A stretch of DNA of 64,000 nucleotides from Peromyscus leucopus (lineage: Eukaryota > Chordata > Mammalia > Rodentia > Cricetidae), in assembly GCF_004664715.2 (NCBI RefSeq), contig NC_051073.1:61427379-61491378 (forward strand), read 5' to 3'. Position 1 is the stretch's first letter. Each line of letters opens with the position of its first letter. Positions 36,833-48,888 of the stretch are shown here, in pieces. Made by a program: the position numbers and the translations under genes. Under the pieces are notes generated by a model that was not told the DNA's origin, searched no databases, and saw nothing but the letters and a program-made list of their open reading frames with translations.

Positions 36833-37268
36833 ATTCTTATTGTAGTGTCAGAAATGCAATAAAAAACAATAATTTTTGTTTGGGACAGCTCCTTGGAGTT
36901 CCCAACTGTGGGACTTCTCAAACATTCAAGTGCATACCTGTCACTTGACACAGCCTTGTTAAAGTGCTAATTTGATGCAGAAGGTCATGTGTACCTGGTA
37001 CTCAGCACTGCTGACTGGCTCTCAGCTACTGCTGCTCCTGGTGCAGTAGACCATACTCTGGCTAGACCCTGTGCAAGAAGGCCAAGGGATAGATGGAATA
37101 CTGATGAATGCATTTACCTCAAGTTTTAGCTTCTGGTTTCCACATTAAAGACAGTCTAGAATTACCACATCCCACTACAGAAGGGCTGTATTGCTCCTCA
37201 TCACTTTCTCTGCTGGTGTTTCTGAATCTAATGCCAGCTGTACCTACCTTTTTAGTCTTGCAGTGAGG

Positions 37269-37369
37269 TTATCTATCTATCTATCTATCTATCTATCAAT
37301 CTATCTATCCATCCATCCATCAATCCATCCATCCATCCATCCACCAATCCATCCATCTTTCTGTCTATC

Positions 37370-37424
<55 letters not shown>

Positions 37425-37437
37425 GCGCGCACGCACA
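37269..37437. repeat. Compound (TATC)n/(CATC)n/(CA)n microsatellite
   Basis: Tandem TATC units change to CATC/AATC units, then after TTTCTGTCTATCA to about 50 bases of CA and a short CGCGCGCA end. Three different short units in succession. Confidence 0.97.
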
Positions 37438-38767
37438 CCTCTCCATGGAGGTTTTTCTCAGTGCCAAGAAAGGAAGAGGATGATTCTCTTTTCCTTCGAC
37501 CTGCTGTGGGTTTCTGTGGCCCTCTGACATATGGCCAGGCGATTGTTTTCATGGCTGTTTAATGGTTTGTGAAGCAATTGCTGGAGGAAACATCTCTACA
37601 ACAAGCCAAGCCAGAGGGGCAAAAGGATTTGTGGGCAATGCTATTGTTGCTGAGCACCAGTCCATTCCTACTCTTTTCTCTCTGTAGCTAGCAGTGACAG
37701 ATGGCTTCCACCTGGCTTGACCTACTGTTTGGCCAAACCAGACCGGATAGTCATCCATCAGCTTCCCTATTTGCCCCCCAGAGGGCATCCTGTGGTTTGG
37801 GGGGAGCAGGGTTGGAGATTTCACTTAGGGCTCATCACTTCCCGTAGCTACTGCAGCATAGCTTCAAGCACAATCAGTTCTTAATCCAGATGTCACAGGC
37901 CCGATGTCCATATGTTTCCAGGTGGGATCAGCAGGTTTACATAGTAATGTTCAACTAATTAATCATGAGCTGATGCTTTAGCAGCTCCCGGACCCAAAGT
38001 GGGCTTGGGATTACGAAGATATAAATGGTGCATATGGTCTGATTAGACTGGAGAGAGGAAAGGCGGAACACTCTTCTTTTCCTTGGTACGGTCTCCGTTT
38101 TCTTACTAATACTAGACATTAGTCCCAGAACCACCAAAAGGTAGGTGGGAAAACCTACAGATAACTTCCTATGGCTCTCTTTGAGTATGACAAAATAAAA
38201 AAATATAAGTTGCAGGATACAAGAAAAAAAAATGAGAAAAGGAGTCCCAACAGAGTGGGAACCAAAGCCCTGGTTTGGTTTCATTTGGTCTGTTTGTGAC
38301 TTTGAACACATCACTCAACTGATTTAACAAACATTAAGAATCAACTAAGTGAAGTCAAGACATATGTATGTTCTGTTTTTACTTTCTAAGTATAAAATGA
38401 TATTTTTACATGAACTTGGCTTCTGAAAAACTTTAAAAAGTGGGTTTACAGTTTACATTCCTTATAAGAGCAGTAGTCACTAAAACCTGCCTGATTTACT
38501 ATTTCCAAATTGCACTCTGCTTTTCTAAAAAAACAAAAGTTTTACTAAACTCAAAGAGATGAAAAAATATGAAACATTTTGATATTGACTGTATACAGCC
38601 TGGCCAGATATATTAAATCATTTAAATAAATAAACTTAATAAATTTAATTTTTCATTAAAAAATACTAAATCTGTTAACATTAAAAATATCCCATAGCTA
38701 CTCCAAGTATTCAAAATGGAGAAGAAAGAAGCTACGAAAGATTTTTGCTTCTCAATAAGAATGAGGA

Positions 38768-38850
38768 CTGGAGTGTGACTCAGTTGCTCAGGTACTTGCT
38801 TAATATATGCAGAGCCATGGGTTCACTCTTCATCACTGATTAAAAAAATA
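38768..38850 (+). mobile_element. ID-like SINE, old
   Basis: ACTGGAGTGTGACTCAGTTG, GTACTTGCTTAATATATGC and GGTTCACTCTTCATCAC, then an A-rich end, are a diverged ID head. Confidence 0.6.
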
Positions 38851-40951
38851 ATGAACTGGATAAAAATAGGCAGAACATAAATTTCACTAGCTCTATAACC
38901 CATAGAGAGGTGATATTTTGATTATTAACTGGTTAAAAAGAGAATCTCCTCTATTTATATTTAAGGACACAATTATCCCTGATAGAAAATACATATGTCC
39001 TCTAATTAGGAATGTATTTTAAAGCATCTTTTATATGCCTAAGAACATTGAGAGGAGAAAAGACTTCTGAGAACTACCCATCATCGTGTATAGCTGGGAC
39101 AGAACTTCAGCTAATAGTGCTCAGGTGTGTGTCTCTGGTGTGCACCGTCTTCTTCTCAGTTAATGGTTTTCTGAGCACATTGGCCCTTGGCCAGTCACTA
39201 GCCTGGGTTCCCTCCTTAACTTTTGGATTTGGGACAAAGGCTCTAGGATTTGTCAAATGATTGAGGCCCTTTTAGGAAAAGTGGCCCTTAAGTAGTGATT
39301 TAGGCTTTGCCATTGTGATGATTGGATAGGCAGGTCACTACTTCCATAACCATAGTAACCATGAAGATGTCATGGCTCCATTAACTGGTATGGGACTAAG
39401 AACCATGCCTAGGACTTAGTCCCTGCAGAGATGAAACTTATCTTCGATGATGTTCTGCTGCCTCTGGAAACAAGTCACGCTGTCCCTAGAGCATAAAATA
39501 AAGGGCCTCCACACCCAGCCTAGGGAGGAAGGTCCTTCCCCACCTGGCAATCCTGTCAGAGAGAAACAGAAGACTTTGCCCCCTTGGGTGAGGACAAGGC
39601 AGTCTAACTATGGGTGCTCTGGATGTGGCAATCACATACCAAGCAGTGGAGGTGTCTGAAGAAGTCTGGTTCAAGACTCTTGGTTGTCTGTTTTTCCAAC
39701 TTCAGGGATGGAAGGATGCAGTATCAGACAGTGTTGCTAGCAGGGTCTGAATTCTTAGTTCTCTCTGGGTCAAGGAAAGCCTTGTAGATAACTCAGAGCT
39801 CTAGTCCCTCCACTCCTTCTAGGGCTCGAGCATCTGCCAGAAAAGGGTGTAGTAAGTGGGGCAGGGACTGCAGCTGCAGGACTGGTACGCATGTGACTGG
39901 CCTTATGGAAGGTGCATCTTCTCAGGAACAGTAAGGGACATTGTGCTGTGCTCTCTGTGAAACAGGCTGGGCCCTTGACTGTTTCTGGTGCCTCTAGTTG
40001 GAATAGTTGACACACTTATTATCATTTTTTTTATTAATACTTTGATTTGGTTTGGACAGGTTGGGGGATAATGCTAGTCTGCCGAAACAAGATGAGGGAA
40101 AAGACAATGCCATTCAGCACATTAATGGTTGCCAGGCAACTGACTGGATGCTTTGTGTTGCTTCAGGTAACACACAGCATCTGACCAGAGTGGGAGTCTG
40201 TGACCACAGGAATATGAAAGTTGCCCCAGTTTTTAGAAGAGACGTGATTGGGAGTCAAATAATGGGCACTCCTGGCACTGATCTTCTCTAGCAACCAGCC
40301 CCTGACAAAGCTTAAGGTCACTAAAACCATCGCTTGTTTCTAGAGCTGGTGTCTCCTCAGAGTCTACCACCCAAGAAACCTAGTTTACAGAAAACGTTGG
40401 CCTGTACTTTGGAATGGAAAGCTATCAGAATCTTTGTCAGTAAGGACCTTTGCATGTTTCCATGGCACTTGGCGAAAGGCAAGAACCATGTTCAAAATGA
40501 GAGCCTTTTTCTGTAGGGCTGAATACTCAAGACTCTGCCGAGTAGTTCTTAGGAAAGTGGCTGCTCTATTAACTCCAGTGTCACAGCAGACGACAAGGAC
40601 ACAGGAGAAGGAGCTGTCCACCTGTAATCTCCAAGTCATGCCTTTGGGGATGAAACAAATGGAGAATTTCACAGGGAGCCCAATAGGGCAGGGTGCCAGG
40701 TTTGCCAGTCCGCAAGATTTTGCAGGACTTTTTTTTCTCCTGCTCGGAACCAAATGATGAGGGAGTATGGTAGATGATACAACAGACCATGAGGCAACTG
40801 CAGTGTGTTCTGTAGAGTAGATCAAAGTTATAGCTCACAGTACAGTACACTTTAAAAAATAATGATGACCATGATAATAATAATAGTGGTGCTGAATGTA
40901 TATGGAGAATTTAATAAATCCCTTCTGAAGGATGTTAGAAGATACTCATCA

Positions 40952-41070
40952 GCTGGGCATGGTTACCACAGCCTGTAATCCCAGCACTCAGTGGGTACAA
41001 GCAGAAGGACCAGGAGTTCAAAGTCAGCTTCAGCTACATAGTGAGTTTGAGGTCAGTATGTGCACAAACA
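40952..41070 (+). mobile_element. B1 SINE, diverged and 3'-shortened
   Basis: AGCTGGGCATGGTTACC, GCCTGTAATCCCAGCACTC, GGAGTTCAAAGTCAGCTTC and AGCTACATAGTGAGTTTGAG follow B1 but stop before the 'aaaccctgtctc' tail. Confidence 0.85.
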
Positions 41071-41353
41071 AAGATACTCCTCAAGTCAGTTGTTAGTCAA
41101 GTTATTATCTTCAGGTTTGTCTGAGAAGCTCTGTTGAGGGAGAGGGGCTAAAGAGGAGAGAGTGTGAGAAGGCTGCGGCCATTGGTCATGTAGAACATGA
41201 ACAACTCAGGAGATTCAGCTCCAGGTGGTTCATACTGCAAGGCAGTGGAGAGCCAAGATGTGGCCCATGGACAGCAAGGCTGAACTATGTACTTCTCAGG
41301 TAGACACTGCTGACCCAGAAATGAAAAATCTGAGACCACTTAGCTCAACTCCT

Positions 41354-41880
41354 GTCTTAGTTAAGGTTTCTGTTGCTGTAAAGAGACACAACAGGGCTGG
41401 AGAGATGGCTCAGAGGTTAAGAGCACCGACTGCTCTTGCAGAGGTCCTGAGTTCAATTCCCAGCAACCACATGGTGCCTCACAACCATCTGTAATGTCTT
41501 CTGTATACATGATAAATAAATAAATCTTTTAAAAAAAAAAAGAGAGAGATACAACAACCAAGGCAACTCTCATAAAGGAAAACATTTCATTGGAGCTGGC
41601 TTACAGTTTCAAGGTTTAGTCCATTGTCATCACAATGGGAAGCATGGCGGTGCCCAGGAAGACATGGTTGGTGCTGGAGAAGGAGCTGAAAGTTCTACAT
41701 CTTGAACCACAGGCAGCAGAAGGAGTCTGAGTCACTGGGTGTGGCTTGAGCATATATGAGACCTGAAAACCTGCCTCTACAGTGACACACTTCCTCCAAC
41801 AAGGCCACACCTCCTAACAGTGCCCCTCCCTATGGGCCAAGCACTCAAACACATGACTCTTACCTACTCAGACCATCACA
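41354..41880 (+). mobile_element. Common rodent repeat (probable L1/Lx 3' type) split by a B2
   Basis: GTCTTAGTTAAGGTTTCTG at the left and AAAACATTTCATTGGAGC, GGGAAGCATGGCGGTG, GAGAAGGAGCTGAAAGTTC, CACTTCCTCCAACAAGGCC and CCCTATGGGCCAAGCACTC at the right are pieces of one very common rodent repeat, interrupted at 41393 by a B2. I am sure of the repeat but less sure of its family name. Confidence 0.65.
41394..41544 (+). mobile_element. B2 SINE, short form, nested
   Basis: GGGCTGGAGAGATGGCTCAG, AGGTCCTGAGTTCAATTCCC, then an A-rich tail after AATAAATAAATCTTTT. The middle 'actccagtt...ggcctct' part is missing, giving a short form. AGAGACACAAC (41382-41392) and AGAGATACAAC (41545-41555) are the target duplication. 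Confidence 0.92.
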
Positions 41881-43939
41881 ATGCCCTGAGAAAACTGAGG
41901 CATAGAGGCATCATGACATCGTAAATGAGTCCTTGCTGGGAGCAGAATCCATCTATATTTCCTTCTGGTCCAGTAACAATGAGGCCCTGATGGATAGACA
42001 GCTGCGCAGTTGTATTTGAAGATATTAAGGAAAAAAAAATATGGGAGAGCCAGGCAGAGGGGAGAGAGGAGGGAAGAGTTACGGCAGCCGTAAAGGCCAC
42101 AAGAGCCATGATCGCCTTTCTTGCTGGCTGTGTCTCGAAGACAACATGACTCTCAGTGTTCTCTAAAAGAGAGAGAACCATCACACAAAAGAACTGCACA
42201 ATGGACTGGCTGGGGGCCCAGCAATGCCATTTATTTCTCCTGAGTAAACACCCTGTTTACTCTTTTCGTCAGGCCCTTTGGCCTGCCTCTTTCTTTTCCA
42301 GTTGGTGGCCTCTCTCCGCCACGCCTCCTTTCACATGTCCTTTGTGACTGTCTTTGTCATTTTAGAACCTGACTGCCCATTTCCCTCGGGTTCTAGGTTA
42401 AGAATATGAAGAGCACGATGAGCTGGGTGGTGTGACTTGCCTGGGTATTCTGGCATTCTGCACAGGAGCTGTAGGGAGGGACCTGAGCAAATGCACGAGT
42501 CAGCTTTCTGTTATCTCTACCATGCAGGGGATTGCCTCAGCGTTTTCTGTGACTTATAACTACTTGTTAGTTTTAGCACGACAGCTCCCTGCCCACTGAT
42601 GAAGAAACAAAAGAGTGTTTTCTGTGATTGTCTCCAGAATATGACGCTAAGCTCTGGTCTTTTTTTGTTTGATTTTAGTGTTCTTCTGTTGTCTCAGGCT
42701 TAGGGTAGAGGGGACCTTGGAGAACTGCCAGCATCCCCATTCCCTCAGACATGGGGAGCCCCTTCCCACCACCCCTATTGGTGGCCTAAACCCTTCTCTT
42801 TCTGTGTCTTCAATGACTGGCTTCTATCTCTGTGGAAGAACTTCCTTAATTTTGCTTTAAATCATAGTTACTTGAGGATTTGTCTTACATGGTGAACCCT
42901 GAGGTAGGCAGGAATTCTGTCCTACTCTTTGATCTCTCAGTGTCCCCAACACAGAGCCTGCCCCACTCTCTATAAATATTTGAGCGAGTGACAAGCTGCT
43001 AGCAGTCTCCTGAGGTGGCCACAGTGGGACATCTGTAATAGCTCGAAAGTTCTGTGTTCCCTGGGTAGGCAGAAAATGGAAGCAGGCCGGGTGACAAAGG
43101 AAATGGATGTCTTACTCCTGTGGCTTTTCTTGTACCCTACGTGACCCAGGCTGAACACTGAATACTGTAGAGAGCTCTGTATAACTGGGAGGAGAGGAAC
43201 AGTCTGGGGTTCGAACCCAGTTGGGAGAACAGCTTTAGGAGGCATTACCAGTGCTCCATCCACTTTCCCATAGGGACCCCGGGTGTCATTTGCCAATGAT
43301 GGCCAGCAGCTTCCTGTGTTTCTCTGTGATGATGGCTCTCTGGCCTCTGGGGATGGTTGGCCTGTGGGAGGTCAGCCTGCAAATGCCAGTTACTCTAGTC
43401 GGGGCTGGGGGCTTTAACCACTGAGCAGTGGGGCCTCATGTGCCCATAGCTCAGCTTCTGCACCTGTCCGCAGGATCACTAGGAAGTGCATTATATAGTT
43501 TCTTCAGAAGCCTCCGGAGAGACTGAACCCAGCCACTCGAGGCTCTAACCCATTGATAAATACACCCTTATCCACCCCAGCCATGACTCCCTTTCCCTTG
43601 CTGTGCTTCCCGGGAGTGTGTCCAAGCTGAGTATTTTCCTGATATCTCTACACCAAGATTTATTTCATGAAGAACCCGGACAAAAACAATGACCGAAGCA
43701 GGAAGTTTGGGAGGACTTTGGTGCTGTCCCCTAGAAGATAGAACTATTCCAACCCGCACTTCCTTTTCCTCCCTCTTTCCCTCCTTCTATTTCACAGTGC
43801 AGTGTTGATGTTTTTTTTTCTGACAGTTCTATAAATAGTCTAATTATTCAGTGTTCTAGCTCAGCAAACGGTGTTGGTAACGATCCATAATTCTGTAAAG
43901 GATGGTTGATGCACGTGACCACAACCAGAGATAGCGTAG

Positions 43940-43965
43940 CTCTCTTAAGGGAACCCTTAAGAGAG
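43940..43965. repeat. Perfect 12-bp-arm palindrome
   Basis: CTCTCTTAAGGG, two bases AA, then CCCTTAAGAGAG: the arms are exact reverse complements. Each arm contains CTTAAG. No mobile element is recognisable around it. Confidence 0.9.
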
Positions 43966-45261
43966 GGCTCATGCCATACCAAGAACAGAGATGGCACTCG
44001 GAGGCCGTTAGACATCAGAATGGATGTGGGCTTGTGTGCTTCGCTTAACCTTTAAACTTCCACAGAGACCTTTTAAATTAAGAGAGAGACCTTATCAGCC
44101 CAGGCCAGCTTTGGAATGGCGTGCGTGGAGGTTGGGGACAGCTGAGATGAATGGAGACTGTGGGAAAGGGAAATAAAGGAACCTTCATTAAGCCTCCCCC
44201 AGTGTTAATGAACACTACAGCAGAGCTCACAGAGCCCAGAGAAAATGCTGCCACTGAGGAATATTTATCATCATCTGAGAAGATTTGTAACCAAGAGTGA
44301 GAGTGTGAATAACCTGGCCCCTGGTCCTCCGGGCATCGTGTGCAGAAGAGTTCCCCGAGGATGCCACATTACATAGCTGATTGGATAGGCAATTAATAGG
44401 AGGGAGCCGTTAAAAATAACCAGGATCACCGTGGCGGCGCTGTGTTGGTGGGGTTTTTCTTTTGTCTTGTTCCTTCCTGGAGATCTCTTTGCTAGCCTAG
44501 TAGGAAACAACATACATGTTCACGGGTTTTTAATAGGCAAGCAAAAATGGGAATGGATGTAAACAAAACAATGTGAAAGGAGACAGCAGGTCGAGGAAGT
44601 GCCTGCAGATGCATTTGGGGAACACCCCCTGGTGCCTTTTGGAATCAAGTAGGGAAATGTTCCCAAGTCACACAGGGAGAAGAAGGGGGCCCACAGATCT
44701 TATTTTTAGAGTGAAAAAAAAATGTGGCCTCTAACTTCTGTCTTGATGAACACGTTGGCTAGTGGCTCATACCTCAGGTCTTTTGGCAGGGAATGAGAAG
44801 TTAGGGAGGTGGGAAGGACACCTTTGTCTGGTGATGGGAAGCTGTTTAATTACGTCCTCACCCTCTCTGCCGTATCGTAGGGACAGTTATGCCTTGGGTA
44901 CGGCTCTCTCCAGAGGAAGAGAGCTGTCTTCGCTTCCTTCAGCTCATTCCATGATCCAAAGAAAACTCTGTAGAGAGTAACTTCAATGGCTGTGAGGGTT
45001 CCCCAGAGTTTGAGTAAAGTGATTCCATTGATGTAGGTTAGTCTTTGGTATACAATCTGTGTTGGTTCTCAGGTTGAAATGTCTCAGCTCTACAGAAGGA
45101 CTTTCCTGGGGCCTGTTATAGATACAGATATGGAGCCTATTCCAGTCTCTCGGGATTTGGGTTTGGGGTGGTCCTCCGGATACCCCTCTCCCAGCCATGC
45201 CCAATGATGGCTACCTTTTCAGTCTGCCTCTGCTAAGCGTTTTCTCTGCCTTGCCTCCTAG

Positions 45262-45453
45262 AATGCCTATGTCAACATCAACCGCATCATGTCTGTCGCT
45301 TCCCGCCTCTCAGAGGCCGGCCATTACGCCTCCCAGCAAATCAAGCAGATCTCCACGCAACTAGACCAGGAGTGGAAGAGCTTTGCTGCTGCCCTGGATG
45401 AACGCAGCACCATCCTGGCCATGTCCGCTGTGTTCCATCAGAAGGCAGAGCAG
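45262..45453 (+). CDS. Kalrn: Kalirin exon B: helices B and C of a spectrin repeat
   Basis: This 192-bp exon encodes 64 residues, from NAYVNINRIM to HQKAEQ. The acceptor AG is at 45260-45261 after a pyrimidine-rich stretch, and the donor GTAAGA starts at 45454. It is phase 0 at both ends. The sequence continues helix B from the preceding exon (NINRIMSVASRLSEAG), has a short turn near residues 18-22, then a long amphipathic helix C containing the QLDQEWKSF segment with a heptad-spaced Trp. Together with exon A it completes one spectrin repeat of about 105 residues, the usual length. The kalirin assignment rests on recall of the mammalian protein. Exons A and B are separated by the largest complete intron in the window. 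Confidence 0.94.
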
Positions 45454-45595
45454 GTAAGACCCAGAGACCTGTCGCAGATGGTAGTAGTGGGCGGTAGTAA
45501 GAGCAGGGCATGGCAGGATAGGAACACACAGGCACACTCTGCACAGACAACCTTAAGATCCTGCTGAATAGCTTCAGTAATAAACCTTGTTTTCC

Positions 45596-45596
<1 letters not shown>

Positions 45597-45627
<31 letters not shown>

Positions 45628-45648
45628 ATATATATGTATGTATGTATA
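45597..45648. repeat. (TA)n/(TATG)n microsatellite
   Basis: TA dinucleotides interrupted by TATG units, about 150 bases downstream of exon B. Confidence 0.97.
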
Positions 45649-45705
45649 TGGAGCATTGGTAACTTATGGCTTTACTTTTCACGTAAACAGGAGAGAACTC
45701 AGAGG

Positions 45706-45708
<3 letters not shown>

Positions 45709-45758
<50 letters not shown>
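45709..45758. repeat. (GT)n microsatellite
   Basis: Uninterrupted GT run of about 50 bases in the exon B-C intron. Confidence 0.97.
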
Positions 45759-45759
<1 letters not shown>

Positions 45760-45899
45760 GACTATCTGATTAATGGACTCTGAACAGAGACAAAAGGAAT
45801 GAAAGACTTGATGACTTGAGTGCTGAGAGCAGAGGAAACTAATTTTACACAAAGCATTTGTTAGGTATTTGATATGGATAGTAATAAGTTAGTAACGAT

Positions 45900-46065
45900 G
45901 CAATGGGCAGAAATAGTGGTCACTGTTGCTGCATGCAGTAGCTATATGAGCCCATTGTACAAAGAGGAACACTGAGACTCTGAGTACATGACCTGCATAA
46001 TAGCCTGTGTGATATGTTAGGTCCTGGCTCTAACCAGCTCCTGGAGAACAAGTTGTCAATTTTTT
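45900..46065 (+). repeat. MIR-like relic
   Basis: CCCATTGTACAAAGAGGAAC, ACTGAGACTCTGAG and GCCTGTGTGATATGTTAGG resemble the MIR core and its downstream part, with a deletion. Confidence 0.5.
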
Positions 46066-46661
46066 CAGAAGTTGTACGAGTTAATTGCTCAGCATTGCCA
46101 TATGTTAAAAGCATACTTAAAACTCATCACTTCCTGGTTACTACACTTATTATAATCTATGTTCTTGGAGTTATTAGGGTTTCTGTGATGGAAATACTAT
46201 AGAATTGTGGACTACTGGCCATCCCTTCCCACTTCCCATTCAGTAATGTCACATTGGTGGGCTGAAGTGTCAAAAACATAAGAGTTTTAAACCATGGAAG
46301 CCATCAACTGCTGCAAATCAGGGCTGGATGATCTCCTCTAGAATCCTGAGAAACTGGGAGGGTGTGATTTTACAGTTATGAAGTGAGTAGCACAGAGTCC
46401 AGGAATATCCTTTCAGTATCCACACTCACATCACTGAGGGGCAAGCTTTGGTATTACTCCTTAACGTAAACAAAAATATCACAGTGTTGTATTGGAGCGA
46501 TTTAAGCTTGGTTGACTGTGGACACAAGAGTTTATCTTGTGAGAGTGGATTGGCTCTGGGAAACTACAGTGTAGATCATAGTGTATGTTATTCTCTATAA
46601 GCTGTAGATTACACATCCTTTATATTAATAAAATTTGTAATGTGCTCATGTGTATGAATAC

Positions 46662-46682
46662 ACACACACACACACACACACA
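46662..46682. repeat. Short (CA)n run
   Basis: About ten CA units. Confidence 0.93.
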
Positions 46683-46911
46683 TTCATGTATGTACTAAAT
46701 GTTAAACATTTTCTCACATCCACTGCTAAAATCATACAGTCTCTGGGCTGCTGAGGCTTCAAGCCAGAAGTGACTAACATTAAACACCTGTGGTCGTCTA
46801 AGTTTCTTTTGTGGTGTTCTGGTTAGGGAACCCACCAGTAAAGGAGTTTCCGACACATATCTTAAATCCCATCCCAACCAGTCTAACAGGAAAGACAACA
46901 TGGAACCATGG

Positions 46912-47125
46912 AATCGTGACTTTGAGGCCAGATATGAGGTTCTACACCCAGCCCCCTACTTCTTAAATTTCAGACATGCCAACCCCACCTCTAAGCTCCT
47001 TTTCCCTTCTCTAGTGTGAGCCTGTTATCAGTCTCGCAGGGCTGTTGGGAGGAGATGGACTGTGATAGGTGGGCCGTGTAAGCTGTCTAATGTGCTTCCA
47101 ACTGGTAGGTGTTACTACCTCGTGT
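46912..47125 (+). repeat. MIR relic
   Basis: GTGACTTTGAGGCCAGATAT, TGAGCCTGTTATCAGTCTCG, GCAGGGCTGTTGGGAGGA and CAACTGGTAGGTGTTACTAC follow MIR order. Confidence 0.6.
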
Positions 47126-48756
47126 ATTTGCTACACACACTGGCCCAGCATCCTTTTATTTTTTTTCACCTGTGTTTATTTCCATCTGTAACTGTCCCCC
47201 ACTCGGAAATAAATACTTGCTATAAATCAAGACATGGCCCTACACACTTTGAGAGGGACCTGGCCACATCTTTTCTTTGAACTAAGGAGTGGCTGGTTCC
47301 TTCTTAGGATCCTAAGGACATTGGTGTCCAGCCTGTTCTGTCTTCAGCTCTACCGCTTGCTCACATGGTTCTGGGTTTATCTAGTTAGCATGGGAGACTT
47401 GGTCCTTCCTTCTGTCTCTGGCTTCCTTGCTTTAGGCTGACCACTGTGTGGGACCTGCTCTAGGACTCTTGTGATTGAAACAGGGAAGTCCCTCTATCCC
47501 CAGGTGACACCAGAATGTCGAGTTGTTCCCGGGTTCTTCTGTGAAGTACCTCCAGGTGGAACAAAAACCCAACAGGAAGCATCCCAGTATGTCCCCTCTG
47601 ACACCGCAGAGTACCTGGCAATTCAGAGATGCCTAAAGCCGCAGAATGTAAAACCAGGCATAGCAGCCAGCAGTCCAGGGGCTAGGAACTGACAGACACC
47701 AGGGTGAGTAGTCACATATTTGCAGAAGAAAACACAGGGCCAGAACTGAGAGCAACGGCTGATTTGAGATTTTCTGACTTGGATTGGTTTGGCTCAGAAA
47801 CAAGTTTATTTGTATCTTATTTTAGTGCAGTTTCCTCAGGGAAAATCATAAACCACGTTTCTCTTTAGTTGGGGAGAAAGAAAAAAGTACGGATTCAAGA
47901 CTATTTTTTATGCGTTTATTTAGGCAGCTCTTTATTGTCCTCCTATGGGCTGTTCTAGGCAATGAGATAATAAGGTATTTAGGCAATTAATTTAAATGGA
48001 GCTGTGCACCCAGGCAAGGGAATCACACAGGCAGTACCATTCCAGACTGTTGGGTGAAGAATTATTTGCATTTTAGAGGTGTATTTTTTCCACCCAATAA
48101 ATCTGAGTAGCTTTTAGATAGCTCACCTTTTGTACAGGGAGACCCATAGTTTTCTACAGTTGTTAATTTTAATTTTTAAATAATTTTATGTCTGCTAAGG
48201 TCTGTCTGTACACCATATCCCAGGAGCCACTGCCATTATAGGAGCGACACAGGACACAGTCTGCCCTCAGGATCACTGGTCAAATGCAAGTCCTGTTGAG
48301 CCTTAATCTGAATACCCTATAGGAGGTCCCAGGGGATGCTGGCGATACTCTTGGGGTGTTCTTTGCATCTCCCCACAATTCCCTGTGCACAGGAAGCACA
48401 GGCCAGCAAACTCTCATTGCATCCCATTCAACCCTCTCACATGCCCAGATGTGCAAGGACTCATTACCTGTGGGCTATAGCGGGCTGTGTAGGTGCCTGG
48501 ACTTGGCGGGTGTTGCGTGGGCATATCCTATTGGACATCCAGATACCTGGCCCTGCTCCGTCCTTGTAGAAACTGTCCTTTCCAAATGTCTCCTTGCCTG
48601 GACTTGGTAGTAGGGGTTAGTTCAGCCTTCTGAAGGTATTTCTGAGGTACTACAATTTCTCATCATTGTTCCCACGGTGTCTGACCCTCTCTAATGTTTA
48701 ACTTACCCATTCTCTACCCAGTACCCCGTACTGACTTGCCTGGCATCTCTTTCCAG

Positions 48757-48888
48757 TTCCTGTCGGGAGTGGATGCCTGGTGCAAGATGTGTAGTGAAGG
48801 TGGCCTTCCCTCTGAGATGCAGGACCTGGAGCTGGCAATCCACCACCACCAGTCTCTGTATGAGCAAGTGACCCAGGCCTACACAGAG
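48757..48888 (+). CDS. Kalrn: Kalirin exon C: start of the next spectrin repeat
   Basis: This 132-bp exon encodes 44 residues, FLSGVDAWCK through QVTQAYTE. It follows TTTCCAG and is followed by a GTAAGA donor at 48889, again phase 0 at both ends. Residues 1-15 look like helix A of a spectrin repeat with the conserved Trp (VDAWC). LPSEMQDLELAIHHHQSLYE looks like the linker plus helix B. The AIHHHQ segment is, from memory, shared by kalirin and TRIO, whereas the residues before it differ, which favours kalirin. The upstream tract is less uniformly pyrimidine than at the other three acceptors but is adequate. Confidence 0.93.

Larger units (their letters stand above)
23412..45261 (+). other. Kalrn: Kalrn intron between exons A and B
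   Basis: A 21.85-kb intron opening with GTGAGT at 23412 and ending in a TCCTAG acceptor at 45256-45261. Both neighbouring exons are at phase 0. It holds most of the mobile DNA in the window: a B1 at 25.0 kb, a minus-strand retroviral remnant at 26.7-28.6 kb, an ID element and a young B1 at 29.3-29.8 kb, an ancient L1 with nested B4 at 32.2-33.4 kb, an LTR at 34.2 kb, L1 fragments at 35.9-36.8 kb, and a composite rodent repeat with nested B2 at 41.4 kb. I recognise nothing specific in 25170-26620, 29800-30900, 37450-38760, 38860-40940 or 41900-45260; some of these may hold conserved non-coding sequence. Confidence 0.88.
45454..48756 (+). other. Kalrn: Kalrn intron between exons B and C
   Basis: A 3.3-kb intron from a GTAAGA donor at 45454 to a TTTCCAG acceptor ending at 48756. 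It contains a TA/TATG microsatellite (45597-45648), a GT tract (45709-45758), MIR-like relics around 45.9-46.1 and 46.9-47.1 kb, and a short CA run at 46662. The rest, 47130-48750, shows nothing I can name. The open frames there are short and carry no recognisable domain. Confidence 0.9.

Noticed and set aside
40385..40825. 146-codon minus and 107-codon plus frames overlapping each other
   Set aside because: No recognisable domain, no promoter or splice evidence, and intronic position.
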